Below are positions 22,358 to 32,635 of a DNA stretch of 64,000 nt, piece after piece. The position numbers were made by a program, and so were the translations under genes. The stretch spans positions 7,246,501-7,310,500 of the forward strand of contig CM074760.1 of the NCBI GenBank assembly GCA_037355855.1. Reading direction: 5' to 3'. This DNA is from Pseudo-nitzschia pungens (Eukaryota; Bacillariophyta; Bacillariophyceae; Bacillariales; Bacillariaceae). Position 1 is the stretch's first letter. Every line of letters starts with the position of its first letter. The notes beneath the pieces were generated by a model, which worked only from the letters and a program-made list of their open reading frames with translations, ran no database searches and was not told where the DNA came from.

Positions 22358-25300
22358 TTAGCGTGCAGGCGAGGACATGATGGAGTGCAGCGTTGCCAGT
22401 TGGCCAATCGTCGCTTCCTGTCGCCGCGCCATCAAATAGGACAGGAGCTTGTAAAGCTTCAATACGAGAACCGGATCTTCTGACTCTGCTTCTTGGATCT
22501 TGGAAAAGGGAAGGTGATGGAGTTTGCAATTGTCCAGCGCCACTTGGTTCCCCGGACGCCTCATTTGAAAAAATTCCATCGTTCCCGCAACCCACCCCAC
22601 CCCGAGTCTGGAGAGACGGAAGGTTTGGTGTTCCGCTGCAGTTTTTGAATCAAGAGCTAGCGAACATTCCTGCATCCTGGTCAGGGTATCTCCCGATCCC
22701 TCCACGGACGAGGATACGACCATAAGGTCGCATCCCCGACGAGTGGCTGTATCTCCCGTGTCACGCTCTTCTTTCAACACTCCAGCTTCGATGAAAAACA
22801 GTCCTCGCTCGATGTCTCTGGAACTTCCATCCTTGTATAGTACCTCGCCAGGCTATTCCGAGCACCATAGGTATGAAACGGATGTACACATTCAGTTTCA
22901 TTTATGACATGCACACATGCAAGTATACGCACAAGGTTCGGTTAGGTAACGAGTAAAAATAAGAAAGTCGCTATCGTAGTAAGCACAGAGGGAAATTGCA
23001 AACCCCTACCTGTAATTCCAACATTGTTGTATATTTTTCAAGTCCCGCAAGCTCGCGGAAAAAGTTGTCTCCATGCTTCGTCACCAAAACGAAACGAATC
23101 AATGCAATACAGAGTGATCAAAATCTAGAGTGAGTTGCGGTTGCCTTCCAAGCTTGCACTCGGTAAACGCTACCAGTATCCTTGCAACTCACCTCTGTGT
23201 CGATGTAGCGCAGTGCTGTTTGAAATCCGGACTCCTTTCTCCTCATCAAGCGCCGCATTCCGTAATGAGATGGAACCCGATCCAGTTGGTCGTCGTAATC
23301 CGACTCGAGAAGTATATCCTCTGCCTTGCCCAGGGCGGCATCGAGCCGTGCAAAAAACCGAACCTTGCGCTTCGATCGAACTCCTGTATCGGGCGTGAAT
23401 CCTCCGAGCGCCAGAATCGAGCGAATGTCTTTCGACATTCCCGCCATGAACAGTTTGCAGTTGCTGGCCTCGCACAGATTTTTGATTTGGGAAAACACGT
23501 CGACTGTACTGGTGTCCATCCCGGTGACCAATGTCAAATCCAAAATCAAGAATCTCGACTTGCATTTGACAAAGGGAACTTGATCGTTCTCGCTGGACTG
23601 AAATAGTTCGAACACATATGTGTAGATGGACGACGCATTTCCAAAGAAGAGATAGTTCTGAAGACATATCACTTGAATTCGATCTCCGTTTTCGTTCAGC
23701 CATTGAGACATGGTCGAGTTTGGCCGTTCTATCGTGGAATTAATGATTTTTCCATTCGCGACGTATTTGACAACGCCGCTTCGAAAGAAGGCACCGACGA
23801 AGATAAAAGTCGAGAATGCAATGCCAAGAAACACAGCCGACAGCAAATCCAAAGCAAAAGCACAAACCACAATTGCCTAAAGAAGAACAGAAAACAATGT
23901 CTTCCTCGTGAGATCATCGCGGAATGACTTTTTGGCAAGCTGCCCGTTCGAAGGATCCGGTCCAATGGTATGGAACTTACCGGAACAACCATCCATTCCA
24001 CCTTGTCCTTCGTCTTCTTAAATGATTTGAAGAACCATGTATATACCATGTCAAAAAAGGATAGAACCAGCATCGACGAAAAGGCGGGTTTGGGAATGTA
24101 CCCAACAATTTGGAAATCTGTCAAATAGAATGACAAAAGCAGTAGGACCGATCCTATTTGTGGGGCAAGATCCTCGGCACCCAACATGAACATGGTAGAA
24201 GACGAGGCCACTGTGTTTCAAAACGAGAGTGATGAACATTGTGAGAGACGTTTCAGAATTGTCACCACCGCATCATGGATACGAAATGCCCTCGTCTGTA
24301 CTCACCGGAGGGTGTGATTGCAAATCCTCCGGCAATGACATTGAATACCTGGCTCCACCCGTACGCCAACGATACCGATTTCAGGGAAATGTTTGTCGAT
24401 TTCGCTCGAACGAAACGGTCTTTTGGACCCTCGGATTCTTCGCCACCCCCGTTGTTATTAGTGATGTTGCTGCTGCTAATGCTGCTGTAGTTTGCGTTGC
24501 CATTGACAGTCTGGGTGGACATGACGGCTTCGATGTCCACGGCTTCGGAGAATTTTCGCGACTTTTTAACCAATGGCGGCTCGGGGATAATGACCCCTTC
24601 GGATACGCCATTGCTTTCGTCCCCGCTCTCGTTCTCCGTCAACGCCGCGGACTTCCTCGTTTCTTCGTGCAAGATCTTTCGCGAAAGGTTGCCGACGTTC
24701 TTTTTGAGAGCTGCTCCGTGACTGGAATAGAAAACAAAACATTCGGGGAATGAGGAATTGGTTCGGTCGATCTGTCCTACTGACAATGCCGAGAGTTTCG
24801 CAAAAACCAAACAATCGACAGCAGACAAGACTGCACGATACGTTTGCAGATACAGATACACATAGAATACGTACACGGAACACCGAATCAAATAGAGAAA
24901 GCTCAGGGCCACTACGGTGGACATGCCGTCCCGAACCGCCCCCCAATGCACCTGGCGGCTCACCACCCAGACGGCAAACGGAGCCGGTGGAGCCCACACG
25001 TCGAACCCAAGGGTCGACTCGTAATTCTCGTACACGAGTTCTTCGTGCCACCAGAACCATCCCTCCTGCTTCATTTCGTACAGGGTCGTTCCCGTGACGA
25101 ACATAAAGGCGTAAAAGACCGCGATCGTCGCGACCACCACGAGGCACACAAAGAAGGGATTCTTCGGTCCGAGGTACTTCATGAATCCCGCAATGACCAG
25201 CGTCGGGACGTGGTGCACCAGAGCGTGCTTCACCAAGTCCCAATCGCCACTCGTGAGAATCGTTCCGATCGTCTTGCCCCCCGTGTCGACGTTGACGGCC

Positions 25301-26569
25301 AGCGTCCATGTGAGAATCCCGACCGCCGAAAAGAACCCGCAGATGACAGGAAACGGCAGATACGATCCCAGGTTCGCTAGCTTAAAGACGCTGGCGGCCA
25401 GAATGAGGCAGGAGCTGAGTGCCATCCCTATGGCGGTTAGCACTCCAAAGGACGCCAGAAAGACGGCGTCGTTTTCTTCCTCCGAAACGGCGGGATCGTC
25501 CGCGAGGGCCTGGTCCACAATTGCCCCCAGCTTGGCCAAAAAGGGCGCCAGGAACAGGTCCGCAGTCGGATACAAAGCCGGGAAATCCCCCGACAACTTG
25601 ATCCAGTATATCGGGGAGGCCACCAGGGTCCCCGAGGGCGGCAGTTTTGGTCATCAATCCCAGGATGGAGACGGGATTGTTGCTTCGCATGACGGCCGAT
25701 CCCAGCGCCAGGCAAAATACGACGTGGTACAGCAGGTACACGAACGAGCCTATGTAAGTCGTGGGCACCCGCAGCGATTTTGCCACGTCCTTTGTTGTCT
25801 GCATAAGAACACCATAGCGCGTTGCGGGGAGTTCGCCGGAGTCGTGCTTGCGGCCACTGTTGCCATTGCCATTGCTGTTGCTGCCGCCGTTGCCGTTGCT
25901 CAAAGTGCTGCCCAGATCGGTTTGCAACAGGTTGGTTTGGGAGCGGCTCTCGGAAATGGAGGGCATGGCAACCGACGGTATGCGGGAATGGCCCGCCACC
26001 GAGGATTTGCGAATGTGGTTGACCCCAACGAAGGTCCGGAGGCTGGTCTTGGGCGTCTTGTCGAGATCTCCAATGGAAGACGACATCGACATTGACGACG
26101 CATTGACGTCAATACTCGACTGGGGTGTGTGCAATCCGTATCCTCCTCCTACTGTTCCCAAGAGTGGTGCCGCCTCGCTCGAGTTGCGACGCTCGGGAGA
26201 ATCCTTTGCCATCAGCAACGAGTCCATGCGACTGTTCCGATTCGGTGACAGCCACGACAGCTCGGATGCCAGCGATGGTGCTTTCTTGCCAATGGCAGCG
26301 GGAGGAATGCTCGCGGTGGAGGAGGTAGCCGGAGGAGCGAACAATCCCATCATGTGCGACACGGATCCCGCCGGGGCATTGACGTCCGCGTGGGCATCGT
26401 CATCATCATGGTCGTCGTCGTCGCTGCTTTTGTTGATGGTGTTGTTGCTTTCGTCGTCCGCTTTCGATCCCGCCGATCGTTCGGGCGTGGCGGGTGCCAG
26501 GGGAGGAACAAACAACCCCGTCAGCTCCGCAGGCCCGCCAACTCGGTGGTTCTCGGCCTGTTCACTCAT
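22358..26569 (-). CDS. SulP/SLC26-family membrane transporter with STAS and C-terminal cyclic-nucleotide-binding-like region
   Basis: The six-exon model on the minus strand is 26569-24875, 24721-24306, 24210-23981, 23876-23193, 23075-23010 and 22852-22358, about 1,194 residues. An acidic disordered N-terminus (~240 residues) precedes a multi-span membrane region (YLLYHVVFCLALGSAVM, LPFPVICGFFSAVGILTW, GYIPKPAFSSMLVLSFFDM). The STAS domain spans FLILDLTLVTGMDTSTVDVF to DIRSILALGGF. The end (PGEVLYKDGSSRDIERGLFF, then LSYLMARRQEATIGQLATL) resembles a cyclic-nucleotide-binding fold. Every junction keeps phase. A single extra G in a G4 run (C run 25630-25633 on the plus strand) breaks the frame between LMTKTAALG and TLVASPIYW, and is probably a base-call error. 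This STAS-plus-cNMP layout recalls fungal vacuolar SulP proteins such as Vsb1. The substrate is not determinable here. Confidence 0.82.
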
Positions 26570-27864
26570 GGTAATTGGCCAGTGTACTGGTAGGTTGTTG
26601 TCGCGTGAGGAAGAAAGAGTAGGAAAGAGACTCCGCGAGTTCTGTGCCTATCCGATCTTGTACCGGGATAATGTGTGGGACCCCGATACAATACTCGTAC
26701 TGTAAAAAATTGTGAGACACTCGTTGGGGAAGGGAAAGGAAGGAAGGGAAGAAATGGCGAATGTATGTATGAATGGTCGAAACTCGGTTCGCGTTTGGGT
26801 AGCCTTAATCCATTCCCGTATCTTTGCTACACGTACAACAAAGATGCGACAAAGATAAGATTCAAACGACAAAGATTGGTTGCAAAGCTTAGGCCGTAGA
26901 TGGGATGTTTTGGATTGTGCATATGTTACGTCATCGTCCGACAACCAAGTGGCTTGGAGTCGACAATCCAGCTTGTGATAGAGAGACAAACTTGGCGCAC
27001 CTCCATGTGGGATCTGTACACTTGTTACTGATTGATGTGTACGAAAAAATGTTGACGTTGCTACTAAAACCATACTGACACTTTTGTTCATGTCGCAATA
27101 ACAAAATAGCGGGTACGGTTCGTCGTACGGTATGGTAACCTTAGGTTCACAGAGAGCATTTTGATGCATCCGACGGCGTTGATTGGGGAATTCTTACGAA
27201 CCTTACTTCTACTAGTAAGAATTATTCATTTGACGACGTTCCGCATTCCTTGTTCCATTGTTTCTACGACACTTCGAACACGCGACCATAAGGCTTACCA
27301 CGATTTGGCATTTTAACCAATGTATTACGGGTCTAATAATAATTACGAAGGTAGAATAAATTGTACTTGTACCTTATACTAATACGGTATGGAGTATGAT
27401 ACCAATACCTACTATTCATATGTATATATGAAGTACTTATACATACCTTATGTTTCTATCGAAAAGGGGTACGGTACGTGGTACTACTACGTACATACTC
27501 GTACAAGTATTACGAGCACTCTCAAACTCGTAACTCGTACGTGCTCCTGTACCGTTAACGGTACGTAAGGCTTACTCGTAGGCGTTGAAAAACTTGAGAT
27601 GAGATGATTGAGATTCATTCATCGGAATGAAGAAGGTAATACGTACGAAGTACCGAGTACGGTATTATGTACCGGTACGAGTAAGGTCACCGGTAAACCT
27701 TACTCGTACTCATACTTGTAAGACTTGTACTCTATCTTTGAAGTCATGCTATTTTCTGTAGATACCGCAAACTGCTGCAACGACACGGAACCGAGAATTC
27801 TAACAAACCCAAAGCAAAGCAAACGAAAGCAGTTTCGGAATCGCAACTCCCACCGGGGCCAAAG
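26570..27864. promoter_or_regulatory. Shared upstream region of divergent genes, palindrome-rich
   Basis: The SulP gene (minus) and the next gene (plus) diverge from this 1.3-kb interval, so both promoters must be here. No TATA box or initiator was identified with confidence. From 27360 to 27720 it is packed with GTAC, TACGTAC, GGTACGAGTAAGG and GGTAAACCTTACTCG elements, the densest stretch of this kind in the left half of the window. Confidence 0.4.
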
Positions 27865-29088
27865 ATGTTGAAAAACATGAGACGCATTCAAGCATTTGCA
27901 GTGGCGCTTTGCGTACTACTGCTAGCGTCAGCCTGTTTTTCCTTTCCGTCGCGGGATCGATTTGTCCGTCGTAATCGAATCTCCAACTGCCGCGGCAGCA
28001 GCAACGCCAACAGCAATGACAATCGGTTCGCTCCGAATTCAAGCTCGGTTCGATTCGGTTTGCCACGTGGAACCATCGAAAGAGAGGGATTTGGTGCAGA
28101 CCAGAAGCCCGTTGCCAAGCGTGGCACCAGATCCGTCGGCGTTGCCACCGGATCGACCTCCATCGCTCCACGCAGACAAATAAGAACGGTAGCACTCGGG
28201 GCAAGCAAAACCAATGTTCTCGTTGCCGACGACGACGGTAACGATGATGCCGCTGATTATCTCGTGACGGATTCCTCTCTGCTTCGGGACGAAGACCGCC
28301 CGTCGTTGATCGAAACACTCAACAATCCCAGGGACATGCTGGCGCTCTTGTTGATTGTACCGGTAGCGGGAGCCGTCTCGATCTGCAACCTCTTGGGCCT
28401 CTACACCGACCTGTACACCACTCTGGAGGTGGCATCGGTTGGGCTCGGGATTGCCTCCGGCCTGGCCGCCTTTTTGCAAATCGCGACGGGGTACAAAATC
28501 CAAAACCACTCGAGGCGGTTGCTAGTCAACGATTCGAACGTCAATCTCTACGCGGGTGTGTACGCCCTGGCCACGTCCTGGTTGGCGCTGCGATGTAGCA
28601 ACGCGTGTCCCGAGTGGCTTGTGGGTTGGGACGGCGTTCTACCGTGGGCCTGCATCGCCGTCTTTGTCTTGGCGGCCGTGGTCCCCGCCGTCACGCTGTT
28701 CAATCCCGGAAACTGCCTCGAAACCACGCCCCCCCTCTCCGACACAGAGTTGCTCCGGGCCCGTGGATTGCTAGCCATTGGCATCCTGGCGTCCGTCTTT
28801 GCCCCGGATTGCCTCGCGTTCGGTCTCGGCGGAAGCGAGTGGTGGGACCGCGTGACGGTTCTCCATCCGTCGCAAAAGGTCCTGGAATCGTCGACGTCGC
28901 TATTTGCCCTCTACGCCAACGAGGCATCCATGGTGGCCCATCGGTGCGGAAAGGCGGGGGTCGCTCCGTTTCGTCTCTTAGTTCCAGCCTTTGCCGCGGT
29001 CTGCTTTCTGTTGGCCATTCTTCCCTGTATAGCGGCGCTGTACTGGGTGGGGAACGACGTGAGTTTTTTCAGTTTTTATCGGGCCTAA
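27865..29088 (+). CDS. Multi-span membrane protein with plastid-type leader, unknown function
   Basis: The 407-residue protein starts at the ATG at 27865. The leader MLKNMRRIQAFAVALCVLLL runs into ASACFSFPSR, a Phe-containing cleavage region compatible with diatom plastid import. A basic, Ser-rich stretch of ~110 residues follows. At least five hydrophobic spans come next, including LALLLIVPVAGAVSICNLL, VASVGLGIASGLAAFLQIA, WACIAVFVLAAVVPAVTLF, LLAIGILASVFAPDCLAF and AFAAVCFLLAILPCIAALYW. The family is not recognised. The 3' end is uncertain: a GTGAGT at 29059 could be a donor. Splicing to an AG at 29098 would add ~50 residues, but that intron would be only 40 bp. The thylakoid or envelope location is inference. 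Confidence 0.65.
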   Translation: MLKNMRRIQAFAVALCVLLLASACFSFPSRDRFVRRNRISNCRGSSNANSNDNRFAPNSSSVRFGLPRGTIEREGFGADQKPVAKRGTRSVGVATGSTSIAPRRQIRTVALGASKTNVLVADDDGNDDAADYLVTDSSLLRDEDRPSLIETLNNPRDMLALLLIVPVAGAVSICNLLGLYTDLYTTLEVASVGLGIASGLAAFLQIATGYKIQNHSRRLLVNDSNVNLYAGVYALATSWLALRCSNACPEWLVGWDGVLPWACIAVFVLAAVVPAVTLFNPGNCLETTPPLSDTELLRARGLLAIGILASVFAPDCLAFGLGGSEWWDRVTVLHPSQKVLESSTSLFALYANEASMVAHRCGKAGVAPFRLLVPAFAAVCFLLAILPCIAALYWVGNDVSFFSFYRA

Positions 29089-29784
29089 CGTGGCGCAGGG
29101 CGACTCAACGCAAAGCAGTTGCCAACAGCGTCTTGCCGGTGGAGTGTGTGAGTCGGTCGACTGGTTTTTGCACAATCCGAAAGCGAAACTTTCCTGCGTG
29201 CAGACAGAACGAGCCTTTGGGACGATGGCGAGTACAACAGAGCGGAATGAATGAATCGGCACGGCAGTGCTCTAGTGACGAATCGACATTTTTCTTACGG
29301 AACACGATGGCGTTTCGAGTGCTCAGCTGCAGCCGAACTACGATTTGTTGCGGATTCATTCGGTGCAAGGATCTAACGACACATCTCCTGGAGACGCAAA
29401 ATGAGCATTATTTCATTGGCAGTCGGCAGCAACCTCCTTCGACCTGCTGTTGTCCTTTGGTGAAAAGCTCTCAACAACAATGTGGACGAATGGATCTTGG
29501 GATCGATAAGGCTGTTCTCGGATTACTCTGGCTTGATTGATATTAATTGCCCACCCCAAATCTCCCATGCTGCACTCCATTTTGCGTTCGAGGGTTGGCT
29601 TTTAATTACAATACAGAATTATCCCGCATTTACCTTGGAGGAGAAACTACCAATGTAGTTAGCGTAGCAAACAAAGAAAAAGATCATCCAATCCGGATTT
29701 GAAAAATAGTATGTCCTTCGTATCCAACAGGATACAGCATATCCATTGACCATGACTAGTTTTTACGGCGAGTAATGTCTTTCT
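29089..29784. other. Intergenic, possible 3' extension of the upstream gene
   Basis: An open stretch to about 29253 could be a last exon of the upstream gene. Beyond that nothing coding was seen up to the foldback element. Confidence 0.35.
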
Positions 29785-30976
29785 GGGCCCTCCGGAACTA
29801 AATAATTTGCGCGCGCATGCAATTTTGTGTCAACTCGGGACTGATTTGTTTTGCGTGAACTTACATTCATTCTCCGTGACCGCCCCCTTTATTTTTTCCT
29901 CCCCCTAAAATACGTGGGTTTTTCACGGTGAAAAAAAAAACACGTTGCATTCGTGGGTTATTCACGGTGAAAAAGAACCCACGAATGAACCCACGTTCAC
30001 CCACGTTAACCCACGTTAACCCACAAAAATAACCCACGAAAACCCACGAAAACCCACTAAAACCCACAAAAACCCACGAAATAACCCATGATAACCCACG
30101 ACTTTTTTTCCGTGAACCCACGAACCCATGATTAAGACCCCAGGACGATAAAAAGGTACAGGGGGGACAGCAAGCAGCTGTTGCTTGCTGTCACCCCCTG
30201 TATTATTGACGCGTTGCTGCTGCTTGCTGTCCCCCCCCTCTGTATTATCGACGCGTTGCTGCTTGTTGCTGTCCCCCCCCTGTATTATCGACGCGTTGCT
30301 GCTGTTTGCTGTCCCCCCTGTATGATTTTTTTTTACATAAATCCCTGTACAATTTGTACTGGAAAATTGATTTTTTTGATTGGCTCTTTAATACAGGGGA
30401 TAGCTACGCGTCGATAATACAGGGGAGCAGCAAGCAGCAACGCGTCGATAATACAGGGTTTTGCTAGGTCCGACGCGTCGATATAGAGCGTTCACGGAAA
30501 TGAGCTGAGCGCTCACTAGCTTCACGGAAAGTTGAGCTAATGAGCGCTCACGTCTTGTCGGTGTAACACCGAAAGTTGACCCACAATCGTGGGTTCGTGG
30601 GTTCACGGAAAAAAGTCGTGGGTTATCATGGGTTATTTTGTGGGTTTTCGTAGGTTTTTGTGGGTTATCGTGGGTTATCGTGGGTTATTTTTGTGGGTTA
30701 ACGTGGGTTAACGTGGGTTCATATGAACCCACAATTATTCCATTCGTGGGTTCGTGGAGTCACGTGGGTTTAAGTGGGTTTTTCACGGTGAAAAAAAACC
30801 CACGTTGCAACTCGTGGGTTATTGATGGTGAAAAAAAACCCACGTTTTTTCCCCCTTAAAAAATTATTTTCCCCCTTTTACATTAGGGAACCGCACGGTT
30901 GTAAAAATTGATATTTTTTAACGGGACTCGACACAAAGTGCGGTACGCGCGTTTTTTTTTCAGTTCCGGAGGGCCC
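29785..30976. mobile_element. 1.19-kb foldback (inverted-repeat) element, non-coding
   Basis: It is bounded by GGGCCCTCCGGAACT at 29785-29799 and its exact inverse at 30962-30976. Inside, arms of about 220-290 bp are imperfect inverse copies of each other (about 29900-30130 against 30585-30860). They are built from repeated ACCCACGAAA, AACCCACGTT and TTCACGGTGAAAAA blocks. The central part holds inverted copies of a CTGTATTATCGACGCGTTGC unit. No transposase or other open frame is credible, so it would be non-autonomous. No clear target-site duplication was found. A partial third terminal motif (CGGAGGGCCC) lies near 31064. Confidence 0.6.
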
Positions 30977-31582
30977 TGCGTCTACTAGGAAGGTTTTGAC
31001 CCAAGTAACACAAGCAAAAATACGATGCCAAATCGTGGTAAACAAAATTCTGCAAGGCGCCGGAGGGCCCCCGACATGACACAAGAACGAAATAATGAAG
31101 TGACTGAATCATATACGACCTTTCATTTGTTTAGTAAGTACATACCAGTATGAAAGACAAGTTGAAGCCTTGTATGGACGATTGTTCTTTTCTAGGAAAT
31201 GCCATTTATTTCGAAATTTTTGGTTGGGTCAGGCAAGATATATCAATGTCATGTAGACTTTCCGGTACGATGACGTCGATCCTCGTACATGTATGATATG
31301 ACATTGATGAACGACAAAACATGATACAGAATGAAGTAAGATTTACTCTAAGGAAAAGTAAGTTAAGGTTACTTCGTATTATTGAATGATATTGAAAAAA
31401 CAACGAATACAGCACTGAAGCGGTATCATACGCAACGTATGGTTTGTACCCTCTTCAAAATACCTTGTTGATGAGAAGATCTTTCCATCTGACATCTTCC
31501 ATCGTCTTTCATGATCCACGCCACGAACTCAGATGCAAAACCGACACATTCCCCCTTGACTGTGATTAGACCGACGACGATC
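30977..31582. other. Intergenic before the sulfurtransferase gene
   Basis: No gene was seen. It contains a partial GGGCCC/CCGGAGGGCCC motif at about 31064. In-frame codons continue up to an earlier ATG at 31511. Confidence 0.4.
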
Positions 31583-32635
31583 ATGATACTCTCTCGACGA
31601 AGTTCACTACCTTTGTTATACTATTGCGCCTCATCCATTGTACCCAAAGCAACCGCATTCTCCAGGACAATGTCAGACGCTGCTGCAACGAAAGCGAAGG
31701 GAATCCTCGGCAAAACGCTCGTATCTGTTCCCGAAGCGATTGGTCTTCACGATGACAACGAAAAGAGCAACGTAAAATTCATCGATGGGTCTTGGTGGCT
31801 GGGGAAAGATCGGGACGGCCGTCAAGAGTTCGAAACGGGTCCTCGAATCGCGAAAGCAAGGTATTTGGATATCGATGATATATCTACGAAAACACCAGAC
31901 AATTTGCCACACATGATGCCATCGTCGTCGCTCCAAGGTGCGGCGATGGATGCCATGGGAATCGAGAAGAGCGATCACGTTATTGTTTATGGAACCAAAG
32001 ACTGCATGTTCGTCACCCGTGCCTACATGCAGATGAGAATCATGGGGCATCCACAAGAGTTGTGTCATCTAATGAACGGATCGCTCGATGAATGGATCGA
32101 TGCTGGGGGCCCCGTGGAAGCAAAGGAAACTGCACCAAGTCAGCCGGTGGTCGACGCAAAAAAATTAGAAGAGTCATCGACTTATGCGGCAACAGATCCT
32201 CAGAATGTTATACAATTGGAAGAACTCAAGAGTTTGATTGAGGAAGGAAAGACCACCGGCGAGAATCCTAGTGTTCTAGTGGTTGATGCACGATCTGCCG
32301 GACGCTTTTCTGCGCAGGAACCGGAACCCCGTCCAGGCTTGCGAGGCGGGCATATGCCGGGGGCTATCAATCTGCCGATCACCGAGTTACTCGATCCCAG
32401 CGATAAGGTTCGACTCAAACCAAAGGAGGAGTTGCATCGGATCATTCGAGATGCTGGTATTCCACTTCCACTCGGCCCTGGTGGGACCAAGATCGTTTCG
32501 TCGTGTGGTAGCGGAGTGACTGCGTGCGCTCTTTTGACAGCGTTCGATATTTTGGGCGAAGACACCAGTAACGTTTATCTCTATGATGGCGCCTGGGTTC
32601 AGTGGGGAGGGCAATCCGACACACCCATCGTCTAA
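31583..32635 (+). CDS. Tandem-rhodanese sulfurtransferase (thiosulfate / 3-mercaptopyruvate type)
   Basis: The protein has ~350 residues and two rhodanese domains. The N-terminal domain (about residues 40-175) includes FIDGSWWLGKDRDGRQEF, DHVIVYG and LMNGSLDEWIDAGGPV, and is the catalytically silent repeat. The C-terminal domain has VLVVDARSAGRF, GLRGGHMPGAINLPI and the active loop SCGSGVTAC, with the cysteine that carries the persulfide. The CGSGVTA loop is typical of mercaptopyruvate sulfurtransferases. The ATG at 31583 is preferred over the in-frame ATG at 31511 because it gives a cleaner leader (LPLLYYCASSIV, then ATAFSR). That resembles a diatom plastid-targeting motif. The role in sulfur transfer is from the family; the location is inferred. 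Confidence 0.88.
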   Translation: MILSRRSSLPLLYYCASSIVPKATAFSRTMSDAAATKAKGILGKTLVSVPEAIGLHDDNEKSNVKFIDGSWWLGKDRDGRQEFETGPRIAKARYLDIDDISTKTPDNLPHMMPSSSLQGAAMDAMGIEKSDHVIVYGTKDCMFVTRAYMQMRIMGHPQELCHLMNGSLDEWIDAGGPVEAKETAPSQPVVDAKKLEESSTYAATDPQNVIQLEELKSLIEEGKTTGENPSVLVVDARSAGRFSAQEPEPRPGLRGGHMPGAINLPITELLDPSDKVRLKPKEELHRIIRDAGIPLPLGPGGTKIVSSCGSGVTACALLTAFDILGEDTSNVYLYDGAWVQWGGQSDTPIV

